Shown here: piece after piece, positions 1 through 5,963 of the stretch
Position numbering within the stretch: the stretch's first letter is position 1
How the letters are laid out: each line of letters opens with the position of its first letter
IMG/VR virus record: IMGVR_UViG_3300042564_001192
Coordinates: 1-33,478 of that record
Source of the DNA: a virus
Reading direction: 5' to 3' (one strand)
Length of the DNA stretch: 33,478 nucleotides
Translations under genes and position numbers: made by a program
The notes under the pieces: generated by a model
What the model was told of the DNA's origin: nothing
The model's database searches: none
The model's input: only the letters and a program-made list of their open reading frames with translations

Positions 1-322
1 CATTACCTGGAAACCAAAATGTTCCAGATGCTAAAGAGTTCTTCTCAGAGTACTCATCAAGCCCTAGTGTATGAGCCAACAAAGGAAAATAAATATCACA
101 TGCTTGTTGATATGTTGGACAGATCAATGAGACGTTCTTATTAGGCATCTCTTCAGGCATCTGCATAAGCTCATGGACAGCCATCGTAGCTGCTACACTC
201 GCAGTGTAACTCTTACCGAATCCTCGTGAGGCACATACAGTTGCATATCGAACGCCTTTAGGTTCTTTAAACAGATATCTTAAGACCTCTGATTGACCTT
301 TATGTAATTTAATCTCTGCCAT
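1..322 (-). CDS. terL: Terminase large subunit (N-terminal part, cut by window edge)
   Basis: The ATPase-nuclease motor that packages phage DNA into the prohead. The reading frame opens with ATG at 322 and runs off the left edge after about 107 codons. It contains a Walker A-like loop ASRGFGKS at residues 31-38, followed by SLICPTYQQA near residue 70, the usual order for the terminase ATPase domain. Only the N-terminal ATPase part is visible; Walker B and the nuclease domain would lie outside. It directly follows the small subunit, separated by 55 bases, as in most tailed phages. Motif and context agree, so the call is firm. Confidence 0.9.
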   Translation of the reverse strand, partial: MAEIKLHKGQSEVLRYLFKEPKGVRYATVCASRGFGKSYTASVAATMAVHELMQMPEEMPNKNVSLICPTYQQACDIYFPLLAHTLGLDEYSEKNSLASGTFWFPGN

Positions 323-377
323 AAAATTGTATACTTCCTAATAGTAAAACTAATCACCACAGAAATCGTATACAGTT

Positions 378-773
378 TTATTCATTTGTAAACACAATCT
401 TTAGTGGTTTCTTATCCTCAATAACCTGTTCAGTCTTCTCAGGAACAGCACGATAACCATATTTCATAAGAGTATTCATAATGTTCGTCTGAATACCTAA
501 TAGACTAGCTAGAGCAACAGCTGAGTAGCGAACTTGTCCAGTCTCCATCTTGAAGATAGTCTCCTGAACCTCATAGTACTTCTTAACCATCATATCAATA
601 GGATCAAATCCAAGCTCCTGTAGTTTCTTTACAGAATCCTTTGAATAGATAGTTGTAGAGCCTTTAGGACGGCCTTGTCCGGGTCTCAACCCACCACGCT
701 GGCCATAAGTCGTTTTCTCTTTATAGTCCTTAACAGTTGGGTCTGAGACATTTTGTTTATTGTCTTCAGTCAT
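378..773 (-). CDS. terS: Terminase small subunit
   Basis: DNA-recognition subunit of the packaging terminase, expected to bind the packaging site and hand DNA to TerL. The 131-residue product has a basic, Gly/Pro-rich segment GGLRPGQGRPKGS (about residues 27-39) that I know from the N-terminus of many phage TerS proteins, then a helical central part and a charged C-terminus. It lies immediately upstream of terL on the same strand. The upstream gap (774-997) is the largest gene-free stretch in the window and carries a candidate promoter. The ribosome-binding site is weak (GAAAG before the ATG at 773). Confidence 0.85.
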   Translation of the reverse strand: MTEDNKQNVSDPTVKDYKEKTTYGQRGGLRPGQGRPKGSTTIYSKDSVKKLQELGFDPIDMMVKKYYEVQETIFKMETGQVRYSAVALASLLGIQTNIMNTLMKYGYRAVPEKTEQVIEDKKPLKIVFTNE

Positions 774-790
774 CTTCGTCTTTCTTTTTT

Positions 791-819
791 ATTATAGTCC
801 ATAAACACCGGGATGTACA
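791..819 (-). promoter_or_regulatory. Candidate sigma70-type promoter for terS-terL
   Basis: On the minus strand a perfect TATAAT (791-796) lies 17 bases downstream of TGTACA (814-819, 4 of 6 matches to TTGACA). The start of transcription would fall roughly 10-15 bases before the terS ATG, giving a very short leader. It sits in the only sizeable gap before the packaging genes, where a late promoter would be expected. Sequence match only. Confidence 0.45.
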
Positions 820-880
820 CTCTACGACAAAGTCATAGTACATCAACACAAGTGATATAGATATTGTTACTTAAAGGAGT

Positions 881-986
881 ACTTTAATGCTACCGCTCTT
901 AAATTACTCTTTTAAATATTATTTATTTTTAATACATACATACATTTTAACAACCTTAATGCTACCGCTATAAGGTTACTCTTTAA
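881..986 (-). repeat. Two imperfect 34-base direct repeats upstream of terS
   Basis: Copies at 881-914 and 953-986 share 28 of 34 positions, including an unbroken 14-base core TTAATGCTACCGCT (884-897 and 956-969) and a second block TTACTCTTT. They are exactly 72 bases apart. The second copy can form a 7-bp stem around the core (AACCTTA with TAAGGTT); the first only weakly. They flank an AT-rich stretch between the GIY-YIG gene and terS. Regulator-binding sites, duplicated promoter elements or packaging-related sites are possible; nothing decides between these. Confidence 0.55.
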
Positions 987-997
987 GGTTAACCCTC

Positions 998-1420
998 TTA
1001 ATCTCCCTTTAAGAAATTAAACTTAGGTTTGTATTTTAGTATAAACTCTCTCTCGACAAGTAATGCTTCACTACTTGTAAGTCTCGAATGAGTAATTCTA
1101 ACAAAAGGTATATTGTCTAGTATACAAGAGATCATCCATTTAGCGTGATCTTCTTTCCTAGACGTGTTCCATGCTCTACCATTACAACCCTTACCTACAT
1201 AAACGATTTCACCATTTAAATCAATATGATTATAAACGTAAAATACGTTACCATTAGCATTAAAGGTATTTCCTGGTTCATAGAACACTTGTCTTTTCTT
1301 ATTAACCTTCTTTTGACATTCTTTACATTTACTTGATATCTTAGATACTCGAGAGTTATCCTTGTAAAATTCTGAAAAGTTTTTCTCAGTATTACATACA
1401 TAACAATTATATTTTCTCAT
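998..1420 (-). CDS. GIY-YIG endonuclease with N-terminal zinc ribbon (homing-type)
   Basis: Likely DNA endonuclease of 140 residues. An N-terminal CxxC pair (C6, C9) and a second pair (C32, C35), with an FSEFYKD segment between, form the zinc ribbon often fused to phage HNH and GIY-YIG nucleases. Residues 60-84 hold the GIY-YIG core (FYVYNH, then EIVYVGKGCNGRAW) with the conserved Arg at 82; E124 is a candidate metal-binding Glu. It lies between the endolysin and terS with its own flanking non-coding DNA, unlike the tightly overlapping genes elsewhere, which fits a mobile insertion. It is preceded by repeat copy A and AAAGGG as ribosome-binding site. The target is unknown. Confidence 0.8.
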   Translation of the reverse strand: MRKYNCYVCNTEKNFSEFYKDNSRVSKISSKCKECQKKVNKKRQVFYEPGNTFNANGNVFYVYNHIDLNGEIVYVGKGCNGRAWNTSRKEDHAKWMISCILDNIPFVRITHSRLTSSEALLVEREFILKYKPKFNFLKGD

Positions 1421-1446
1421 AAGTATACCCTTTCGGTAATAGTCTC

Positions 1447-1471
1447 TCTTAAGCGTCCCCTGGTGACTTTT
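1447..1471 (-). promoter_or_regulatory. Repeat motif copy A (possible phage promoter) before the GIY-YIG gene
   Basis: Minus-strand CACCAGGGGACGCTTAAGA matches copy B upstream of the endolysin with one substitution, and also with one insertion in the flank. Both copies lie about 15-45 bases before a start codon. The core CACCARGGGACG loosely recalls single-subunit RNA polymerase promoters (T3 has CACTAAAGGGA), but no such polymerase is visible in this window. Confidence 0.35.
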
Positions 1472-1490
1472 GAAAAAAATAAAAGAGAAA

Positions 1491-1552
1491 CCCCTCCAGA
1501 ATACCCCTCACCTGACCCCCGAAGGAGCCAAGCAAAGAGTACCCTGGAGGGG
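1491..1552 (-). terminator. Compound hairpin with UUCG inner loop and U-rich tail, downstream of the endolysin
   Basis: In the minus-strand transcript, 1552-1539 pairs with 1504-1491 in an unbroken 14-bp stem that includes two G-U pairs. The same positions are A-C mismatches on the plus strand, so the structure belongs to the minus-strand RNA. Inside it, 1529-1514 forms a 6-bp hairpin (GGCUCC with GGGGUC) closed by a UUCG tetraloop. The tail TTTCTCTTTTATTTTTTTC follows directly. This fits an intrinsic terminator of unusual size at the end of the long operon; a structured regulatory RNA or RNase-processing site is the alternative. Confidence 0.65.
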
Positions 1553-1589
1553 ATAGGTTGGGAGACCTTAGTCTCACCGCCCCTATTGG

Positions 1590-2084
1590 CTATTTTACAT
1601 AAAAGATATGAGCACCTATTGTAGCACTCTTTGTAACATGTTTATTCCATTTTGGATTTACATAGTTTGCATGATAGAAGGTAGCACCCTTAGTAGGGTC
1701 TTTTAGTTTACCTTGCATATAGTCTAATGCAATTTGTTTAGCCTGTTCATACTGCTCAATGCTCCTTGGTACATGAGACTTAACTTCATAAACCCATGAA
1801 AATTGATAAGGTTGATGAACTACTTTACAGATAGAGTCTGGGAATCCTTTTGCATTAACTCGATTAAGGGTTACTGCAGCTACTGCTATCTGACCTTCTG
1901 TTGGTTCACCTCTAGCTTCAAAATAGATATTCTTTGCTAAACACTCTAACTCTTTCTTAGATATTGTAATCTCTACTTGTTTTGGTTTTTCAATTTCAAT
2001 AACAGGTACAGTTACAACTTCTTCAGTCTTCATAAAGAGTATTAAACAAGTAGCAATTAATGCTACAATAATACTATTCCACAT
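1590..2084 (-). CDS. SleB-like cell-wall hydrolase (probable endolysin) with N-terminal membrane anchor
   Basis: Likely peptidoglycan hydrolase that lyses the host. The 164-residue protein begins with a hydrophobic segment (residues 4-18), a signal anchor. The Hydrolase_2/SleB domain (about 43-164) shows LAKNIYFEARGE (49-60), whose first Glu corresponds to the family's catalytic Glu, then AVAAVTLNRV, QFSW and ATFYHA motifs. The anchor suggests Sec-dependent export or a SAR-type release mechanism rather than simple holin-dependent escape; no obvious holin lies next to it. Good ribosome-binding site AAAGGTG before the ATG. The gene is followed by the large hairpin, so it closes the upstream operon. 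Confidence 0.85.
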   Translation of the reverse strand: MWNSIIVALIATCLILFMKTEEVVTVPVIEIEKPKQVEITISKKELECLAKNIYFEARGEPTEGQIAVAAVTLNRVNAKGFPDSICKVVHQPYQFSWVYEVKSHVPRSIEQYEQAKQIALDYMQGKLKDPTKGATFYHANYVNPKWNKHVTKSATIGAHIFYVK

Positions 2085-2101
2085 AAATTCACCTTTATTC
2101 T

Positions 2102-2125
2102 TCTTAAGCGTCCCTTGGTGCTTTT
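2102..2125 (-). promoter_or_regulatory. Repeat motif copy B (possible phage promoter) before the endolysin
   Basis: Minus-strand CACCAAGGGACGCTTAAGA, ending 18 bases before the endolysin ATG and touching the 3' end of the exonuclease gene. It is nearly identical to copy A (1447-1471). Placement before both members of the lysis/endonuclease pair suggests a transcription start or processing signal. Confidence 0.35.
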
Positions 2126-2537
2126 AGCGACTTTCTCTAATAGCCCTTGCATCATACAGGGCATTATGAGGCACCTCTGACTCATACTGGATAAATGTGT
2201 CTAATTGAAAGTTAATCTTATTTGACAAAAAGATCATCTCTCCCGGTCCAGTAATCAAGGCTTCACAGAAGTACCTCAAGTCATCTGGCCAGTCTGCTAC
2301 AATAGTACACTCTCCAACTTCCCTTAAGTATTTACTCAACTCATTCTGAAATTGACTGTATGGCACTGGTACAAGGAACATGTGAGGAACTACATTCTCT
2401 TTTACCCAAGGGTCTAACTGATCTGTCATCTCAATTTCTCGGTAAAACTCAGGTACACTATCGTCTTCAGGTACAAGAGCCATAGACATTAGCTTGCCTT
2501 GAAAACCGTTGAACTCAGTATCAATAAACAGTTTCAT
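2124..2537 (-). CDS. DEDDh-type 3'-5' exonuclease-like protein
   Basis: Probable exonuclease acting on DNA or RNA. The 137-residue protein starts MKLFIDTEF, giving the paired D6 and E8 of the exonuclease I motif. D82 in VADWPDD fits motif II, and H124 with D129 (HNALYDA) fits the DEDDh motif III spacing of five. The fold resembles the small Rv2179c-like phage/bacterial exoribonuclease family. Length is short but complete. Its start overlaps the upstream 66-residue gene by 17 bases. The substrate cannot be told from sequence; RNA turnover or proofreading-type trimming are both possible. Confidence 0.75.
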   Translation of the reverse strand: MKLFIDTEFNGFQGKLMSMALVPEDDSVPEFYREIEMTDQLDPWVKENVVPHMFLVPVPYSQFQNELSKYLREVGECTIVADWPDDLRYFCEALITGPGEMIFLSNKINFQLDTFIQYESEVPHNALYDARAIRESR

Positions 2538-2721
2538 AACCTAACTCCTTTAGTTTTTCATAGATCTCTTCATCTAGGTCATAGACTCCATCATAGTCAG
2601 TTACCTTCTTGTCCTCTAGCCATAGACGACCTGCTTCTTCATCTCCATATCGCTTATGTTCAAAGTAAGCCATAGTTGGACAAAAGAAATCTATTGTATA
2701 ATTCTCCGTATCTACTTTCAT
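2521..2721 (-). CDS. Hypothetical acidic protein (66 aa)
   Basis: Unrecognised small acidic protein beginning MKVDTENYTIDFF and ending in an acidic helix-like stretch rich in Glu, Asp and Tyr. The ATG at 2721 is preceded by a strong AGGAG and overlaps the stop of the upstream 50-residue gene (ATGA). Its 3' end overlaps the exonuclease start by 17 bases, arguing for translational coupling. No function inferred. Confidence 0.75.
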   Translation of the reverse strand: MKVDTENYTIDFFCPTMAYFEHKRYGDEEAGRLWLEDKKVTDYDGVYDLDEEIYEKLKELGYETVY

Positions 2722-2870
2722 TCTTCACTCCTAAAAAGTTCTTCAAACAAATCTAGCAACTCAATATTAGATAAACTCTCCAACTCTTGTGGTGAGATGT
2801 CTAGTTCAAGCTGTAGATTAGGTGCGTTGATAAGCGCTTCAGTAATCCTGTGTATAACTAAGTTTCTCAT
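2718..2870 (-). CDS. Hypothetical small protein (50 aa)
   Basis: Frame MRNLVIHRITEALI... ending LFEELFRSEE. It is predicted helical and very acidic at the C-terminus. It fills exactly the space between the 102-residue gene (stop 2872) and the 66-residue gene (start 2721), with an ATGA overlap downstream. There is no clear ribosome-binding site, so it is probably translated by coupling to the gene before it. Confidence 0.65.
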   Translation of the reverse strand: MRNLVIHRITEALINAPNLQLELDISPQELESLSNIELLDLFEELFRSEE

Positions 2871-2871
2871 T

Positions 2872-3180
2872 TTAAAAAGGTATGTCATCATCCTCTATGT
2901 TAATCACCTTATACTCAGGTGCTACATAGTCTGGATTATCAAAGTTATAGAAGACTGTATCATAGTCTCCTCGAAGTCTATCTTGATTGTCACTCAAAAT
3001 TTCTCTTTTGTCTAAGCTTGAGCAAGGGTTCCACGGATGCTGTATTGTTATGTAGCCATTAATATAGGTGCCATGCCAAGCACCATTAACAACCCAAAAC
3101 TCAAACTCACCCGGTGGTACCCCTCTTTCAACCTTTACTAACAATTCAGGCTTTTCACCTACTCCTAACATGAGTCTCAT
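2872..3180 (-). CDS. Hypothetical protein with acidic DDDIPF tail (102 aa)
   Basis: Unrecognised protein with aromatic, Gly-rich central sequence (residues 20-55) and a C-terminus ending EDDDIPF. That acidic-hydrophobic tip recalls the C-terminal tip of single-stranded DNA-binding proteins, which binds partner proteins, but the body is not a recognisable OB fold and is too short for a canonical SSB. The ATG at 3180 follows GAGG and overlaps the previous stop by one base (TAATG). Confidence 0.7.
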   Translation of the reverse strand: MRLMLGVGEKPELLVKVERGVPPGEFEFWVVNGAWHGTYINGYITIQHPWNPCSSLDKREILSDNQDRLRGDYDTVFYNFDNPDYVAPEYKVINIEDDDIPF

Positions 3181-3341
3181 TACTCAACCTCGAATTCTTC
3201 ATATTCACGCCACTGAAACTCTGTATCCTTGAAATCTTCTTTCCAAATCAAAGCCTTAACCTCGTCATCAAAAACTTTAGGTGCACTACGCCATACATCA
3301 CAGTAGTCGTAGTAGCATTCATAGCCAATATAGACTTTCAT
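3180..3341 (-). CDS. Hypothetical acidic protein (53 aa)
   Basis: Begins MKVYIGYECYYDYC and ends in EYEEFEVE; Tyr-, Asp- and Glu-rich. Strong GGAG ribosome-binding site before the ATG at 3341. It fits head to tail between its neighbours with ATGA and TAATG overlaps. Function unknown. Confidence 0.7.
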   Translation of the reverse strand: MKVYIGYECYYDYCDVWRSAPKVFDDEVKALIWKEDFKDTEFQWREYEEFEVE

Positions 3342-3601
3342 TCTTCAACTCCAAAGTGTTGTTTAATTTTCTCATGAATCAACCAAGTGTACTCACATTC
3401 TTCGGTGTCTGGGGTATGATACTTAGCAACTTTCATACATTCCTTAATAAGTGTTCCAGCAAACTCTCTCATTTGTTCAAATGTATAGCCGTGGATATCA
3501 CCTTTTTCAGGGTCATAACCTAGCCACTCTTGTGCAGGTAACTTGAGATTACGAGCTTTGTTAAAAGCTTCATACTTTTCTCTGGTGCTTAATGCGTACA
3601 T
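3338..3601 (-). CDS. Hypothetical phage protein (87 aa)
   Basis: Start chosen at the ATG at 3601 because GGGAGGT lies at ideal distance; the frame is open further upstream but would run deep into the previous gene. The C-terminal half (MREFAGTLIKECMKVAKY ... IKQHFGVEE) matches a small helical protein type very common in tailed phages, with a variable middle and a conserved IKxHFGVE end. Function unknown. Confidence 0.75.
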   Translation of the reverse strand: MYALSTREKYEAFNKARNLKLPAQEWLGYDPEKGDIHGYTFEQMREFAGTLIKECMKVAKYHTPDTEECEYTWLIHEKIKQHFGVEE

Positions 3602-3779
3602 CTGAAACCTCCCTAAAATGGTGTCTCTCACCACGCCAGTCACAGTCCTTACAAAAAGCCTCTGCGCCTGGATCATGACCCTTTACACTAAAGCAGTAGT
3701 GCTCAAAGGTGTTAGCGTCTATTGCATGCTTCTCATAAACACAAACTTCCTTAGAGCCGCATTCAGGATATACTAGCAT
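3570..3779 (-). CDS. Small zinc-ribbon-like protein (69 aa)
   Basis: Contains C7 and C12 in the N-terminal stretch and a clear FCKDCDWRGERHHF segment (about residues 42-55), typical of short zinc-ribbon proteins encoded by phages. The C-terminus is basic. It overlaps the upstream 53-residue gene by 7 bases and the downstream gene by 32 bases. A metal-binding role is inferred from Cys/His spacing only. Confidence 0.7.
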   Translation of the reverse strand: MLVYPECGSKEVCVYEKHAIDANTFEHYCFSVKGHDPGAEAFCKDCDWRGERHHFREVSDVRIKHQRKV

Positions 3780-3934
3780 TCATCATATCCTTTTCCAAAT
3801 CCAAGGTACACATGCAGCTTTACAAAGTTCAACTGAATTGAGACCTTGTGTTCACTGTTAAGTGTTAAGCTTACTCCAATAGCGTAAGAGGGATAGGAGT
3901 CCCATTTGACTCTAAAACGTTTACCGCTTCCCAT
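3773..3934 (-). CDS. Hypothetical phage protein (53 aa)
   Basis: Start taken at ATG 3934, 6 bases after AAGGAG; a longer frame exists upstream but lies inside the preceding gene. The basic N-terminus MGSGKRFRVKWDSYPSYA is followed by alternating hydrophobic residues suggesting beta strands. Overlaps the upstream stop by 14 bases. Function unknown. Confidence 0.7.
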   Translation of the reverse strand: MGSGKRFRVKWDSYPSYAIGVSLTLNSEHKVSIQLNFVKLHVYLGFGKGYDEC

Positions 3935-4382
3935 AGTTCTTCTCCTTGAGTTTGGCTTCGATGTGTTCTGCAAATTTCTCATGATTGAGAAAGCCCCAAC
4001 CTTTTGAATCCACAATATCCATACTGACTCGGTACAAAAAATCAATTTCCTCATCCGTCAGCCCAACCCAAGGCTTCGACGCAACAGGCCAAAGTTCCTT
4101 GACGGGGGCTGAGTACGGCCCCTGCACAAGTGCTGGCTGTGCGGGTGGGGAGCCATTGATCCATCCAACAATTGCACGAACCCTGAAAGAAGGCTCGAAT
4201 CTGTTTTCATGCAAATGTTTTGCTGCATCACGAATATATTCAGGAATTGCCACAGGCTCCTGCACAGGTGCTGGCTGTGCTGCAAGGGCTTGCTTGGTGT
4301 GCTCTACGCCTCTGCTGTAAGCATCAGAAATCTCATCGCATGTATCGCAGGAATCCGGGTGGTTTCCATGTGGGCAGCTCAT
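3921..4382 (-). CDS. GC-rich cassette protein 1, Cys N-terminus plus WVGLTDEE module (153 aa)
   Basis: Modular protein of unknown function. The N-terminus MSCPHGNHPDSCDTCDE is Cys/His-rich and could bind zinc. A low-complexity Ala/Pro/Gln linker follows, with repeats QPAPVQEP and QPALVQGP. The C-terminus carries WVGLTDEE (about residues 106-113) and ends in an AKLKEKN helix. The same C-terminal module, at DNA level too, occurs in the next gene upstream (4379-4594). Base composition is strikingly GC-rich against the rest of the window, so recent import from a GC-rich source is likely. AAGGAGAAG precedes the ATG. Confidence 0.75.
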   Translation of the reverse strand: MSCPHGNHPDSCDTCDEISDAYSRGVEHTKQALAAQPAPVQEPVAIPEYIRDAAKHLHENRFEPSFRVRAIVGWINGSPPAQPALVQGPYSAPVKELWPVASKPWVGLTDEEIDFLYRVSMDIVDSKGWGFLNHEKFAEHIEAKLKEKNYGKR

Positions 4383-4498
4383 GTGTTCTTCTCCTTGAGT
4401 ATGGTTTCGATGGCTAGGTAGTAAGCAACAAGCCCACGACCTTGATGAAAAACGGTGTCGGTGATGTGGATATATTCCTCATCCGTCAGCCCAACCCA
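4047..4498 (-). repeat. 24-base exact direct repeat and flanking similarity shared by two cassette genes
   Basis: Positions 4047-4070 and 4475-4498 are identical over 24 bases and encode the WVGLTDEE segment in both cassette proteins. The 3' ends (about 3936-3963 and 4384-4411) are also nearly identical and encode the LKEKN end plus the ribosome-binding site of the following gene. The repeated unit is thus a coding module with its downstream translation signal, pointing to duplication or recombination of modules. Confidence 0.85.
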
Positions 4499-4594
4499 TT
4501 GCCGCTGTGCTGCGGGTTTTGGCTTACCTATTCTTTCAGGAATGCAGCCGTATTTTGTGCAGTGCGCTGCTGTTTCGCATTGATCACAAATCAT
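4379..4594 (-). CDS. GC-rich cassette protein 2, Cys-rich N-terminus plus WVGLTDEE module (71 aa)
   Basis: Start set at ATG 4594, preceded by AAGGAGA; the frame is open upstream but overlaps the tiny gene before it. Residues 1-16 contain C3, C6, C11 and C16, a possible zinc site. A short Lys/Pro linker leads to QWVGLTDEE and the C-terminal AIETILKEKN helix shared with the neighbouring cassette protein. Function unknown. Belongs to the imported GC-rich segment. Confidence 0.7.
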   Translation of the reverse strand: MICDQCETAAHCTKYGCIPERIGKPKPAAQRQWVGLTDEEYIHITDTVFHQGRGLVAYYLAIETILKEKNT

Positions 4595-4680
4595 GTTGTC
4601 TCCTTGTTTCGGATAATGTCTGGTACGTGCGGGAAATACTGAGCGCAACCTTCAAGGGCCATATCTATCGTGTCTCTCAT
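4591..4680 (-). CDS. Tiny ORF of the GC-rich cassette (29 aa)
   Basis: Frame MRDTIDMALEGCAQYF... ending NKETT. It has ATGA overlaps on both sides: its start with the stop of the 77-residue gene and its stop with the start of cassette protein 2. That precise fit is the main support. At 29 residues, coding status is uncertain; it may act mainly as a coupling leader. Confidence 0.45.
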   Translation of the reverse strand: MRDTIDMALEGCAQYFPHVPDIIRNKETT

Positions 4681-4910
4681 GATAAAAACACCGCCTTTAC
4701 TTTTTCATGATCAGGATACTCCTCACCAGTTCTACTGAGTAAACCAACAACTTCATGCTCACCGTAGTACCACGCAGAGTTAACATTCAGAGCAATTATC
4801 AAGGTACCTGTATTACTCACTTCATGCGCTCCACCCTCATACCCTCCAATAACAACCCTAGAGTCAGGGTCATGACACTTCAGGTGTTCAATCAATTCTT
4901 TAACTTTCAT
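4677..4910 (-). CDS. Hypothetical phage protein (77 aa)
   Basis: Begins MKVKELIEHLKCHDPDSRVV and continues with a Gly-rich segment GGYEGGAHEV. This N-terminal pattern (LIExLxxxdPDsxVvi) is common in small phage and bacterial proteins of unknown function. AAGG lies before the ATG at 4910. Ends with ATGA overlap. Confidence 0.75.
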   Translation of the reverse strand: MKVKELIEHLKCHDPDSRVVIGGYEGGAHEVSNTGTLIIALNVNSAWYYGEHEVVGLLSRTGEEYPDHEKVKAVFLS

Positions 4911-5110
4911 CCAAATAACCTTTTCTTAATTTCTTGCATCATCAAGTGTTCTGCTTCTCGTCTAGCATATTCAAATGGGATTTGTTTGTGGAATCTTTTC
5001 TTACAATAAAAAAGTTCACCATTGACTTCTACTTCCATATAGAATTCATTTACAGTATCAAACTGTTGTGAGTCCCATTCACGTTTAAAACGATATTCAA
5101 TTACTTTCAT
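4907..5110 (-). CDS. Hypothetical protein (67 aa)
   Basis: Start placed at ATG 5110 (MKVIEYRFKREWDSQQF), just after the upstream stop at 5113; a TTG four codons earlier is possible. Charged protein ending EIKKRLFG. No motif recognised. Confidence 0.7.
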   Translation of the reverse strand: MKVIEYRFKREWDSQQFDTVNEFYMEVEVNGELFYCKKRFHKQIPFEYARREAEHLMMQEIKKRLFG

Positions 5111-5112
5111 AT

Positions 5113-5589
5113 TCAGTCCCAAAGTCCTCGATAATATTTACCAAACAAGGTTGTACCACGAAGCACACGTGCGCTATGCTCTGCTAAACCTTCCAAGTCT
5201 ATTTTATGCGTATGGTTTGGACCATGCTTCAATTCAGATAACATAGGGTTATCCTCACACGGTACAAAGTCAAAATCAATCTCGCCTGAGTGAAACTTTG
5301 ATTCAGCGTCATCATCAAGCATCTGAGCAAAGGCCCAAATCATCTCATCAAGAACCCAGTCCCAACGCTTAAACCAGTTATCGTCTACATCCCAAGGGTT
5401 CTCTTTAGGTGTAGCCCACAAATGTTCAGGAACATCAATATCATCTACACTAGGTGCTCCATGTTTAGTTTTTTTCAACTGGATCAAGGCAGGATAAATA
5501 ATCTTAGCCAAATTCCAGTCAAGACTCCATGTGTCATGTTTTTCAATAACAATCTTAGCTTTACCTTTTTCAGGAATGTTTACTCGCAT
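5113..5589 (-). CDS. Conserved phage protein of unknown function (158 aa)
   Basis: Acidic, Trp-rich protein. Segments such as DTWSLDWNLAKIIYPALIQL (19-38), the following KHGAPSVDDIDVP and EMIWAFAQM I recognise as a family seen repeatedly in tailed-phage genomes without assigned function. A region of Trp/Asp repeats (about 65-85) and a C-terminal GKYYRGLWD complete it. Start ATG 5589 overlaps the stop of the upstream zinc-binding-like gene by 10 bases. Recognised family, unknown role. Confidence 0.8.
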   Translation of the reverse strand: MRVNIPEKGKAKIVIEKHDTWSLDWNLAKIIYPALIQLKKTKHGAPSVDDIDVPEHLWATPKENPWDVDDNWFKRWDWVLDEMIWAFAQMLDDDAESKFHSGEIDFDFVPCEDNPMLSELKHGPNHTHKIDLEGLAEHSARVLRGTTLFGKYYRGLWD

Positions 5590-5765
5590 CTTGGTAACTC
5601 CTCAACTTTTTTAACAACACCTGAGCGTATGCAATGTTTACAGACAAACTTTGAGGGTCGGTCTAGAACTGCATAACTCAGAACTTCAGGTTTCATCTGT
5701 TTACAATAGCCACAATAACAGAAGATCCTAGAATCTTTGTTACAATTTACTCGCTGTACTTTCAT
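5580..5765 (-). CDS. Small Cys-rich, probable zinc-binding protein (61 aa)
   Basis: Two Cys pairs, CYCGYCKQ (about residues 16-23) and CKHC (about 42-45), separated by a hydrophobic segment, give the spacing of a small zinc ribbon. Basic overall. Coupled to the following gene by a 10-base overlap. No specific role can be assigned. Confidence 0.7.
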   Translation of the reverse strand: MKVQRVNCNKDSRIFCYCGYCKQMKPEVLSYAVLDRPSKFVCKHCIRSGVVKKVEELPRCE

Positions 5766-5771
5766 TTCTCT

Positions 5772-5963
5772 CTATTCATAGATTCCAAAATAGTCTCCAA
5801 TATCCTTTGCTGTAAAAGGATCATCGTTATCTAGAGCAAGTTGAATAGCTTGTCTAGCAACACGTCTACCAAAAGTTTCAAGTGCCTTTAAATCCCATTC
5901 ATCAGGTGTGCCCTGTGACATCAATCCAGACTCCCAAACTAGCTTCTCAAGATTCTCATTCAT
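5772..5963 (-). CDS. Hypothetical phage protein (63 aa)
   Basis: Helical protein with EWDLKALETFGRRVARQAIQ (about 22-41) and a C-terminal DIGDYFGIYE. This arrangement, a conserved ExFaxxVa segment then a short acidic end, is frequent in small phage proteins of unknown function. AAGG precedes ATG 5963; starts 8 bases inside the upstream gene. Confidence 0.75.
   Translation of the reverse strand: MNENLEKLVWESGLMSQGTPDEWDLKALETFGRRVARQAIQLALDNDDPFTAKDIGDYFGIYE

Noticed and set aside
329-373. GTATAC inverted pair between terS and terL
   Set aside because: Seven-base arms around a roughly 30-base AT-rich loop, palindromic in themselves and without a U-tract; too weak to call a regulatory hairpin.
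3985-4421. Plus-strand open frames in the GC-rich cassette
   Set aside because: They are mirror images of the cassette genes; open antisense frames are expected in GC-rich DNA. The minus-strand frames have good ribosome-binding sites and ATGA junctions.
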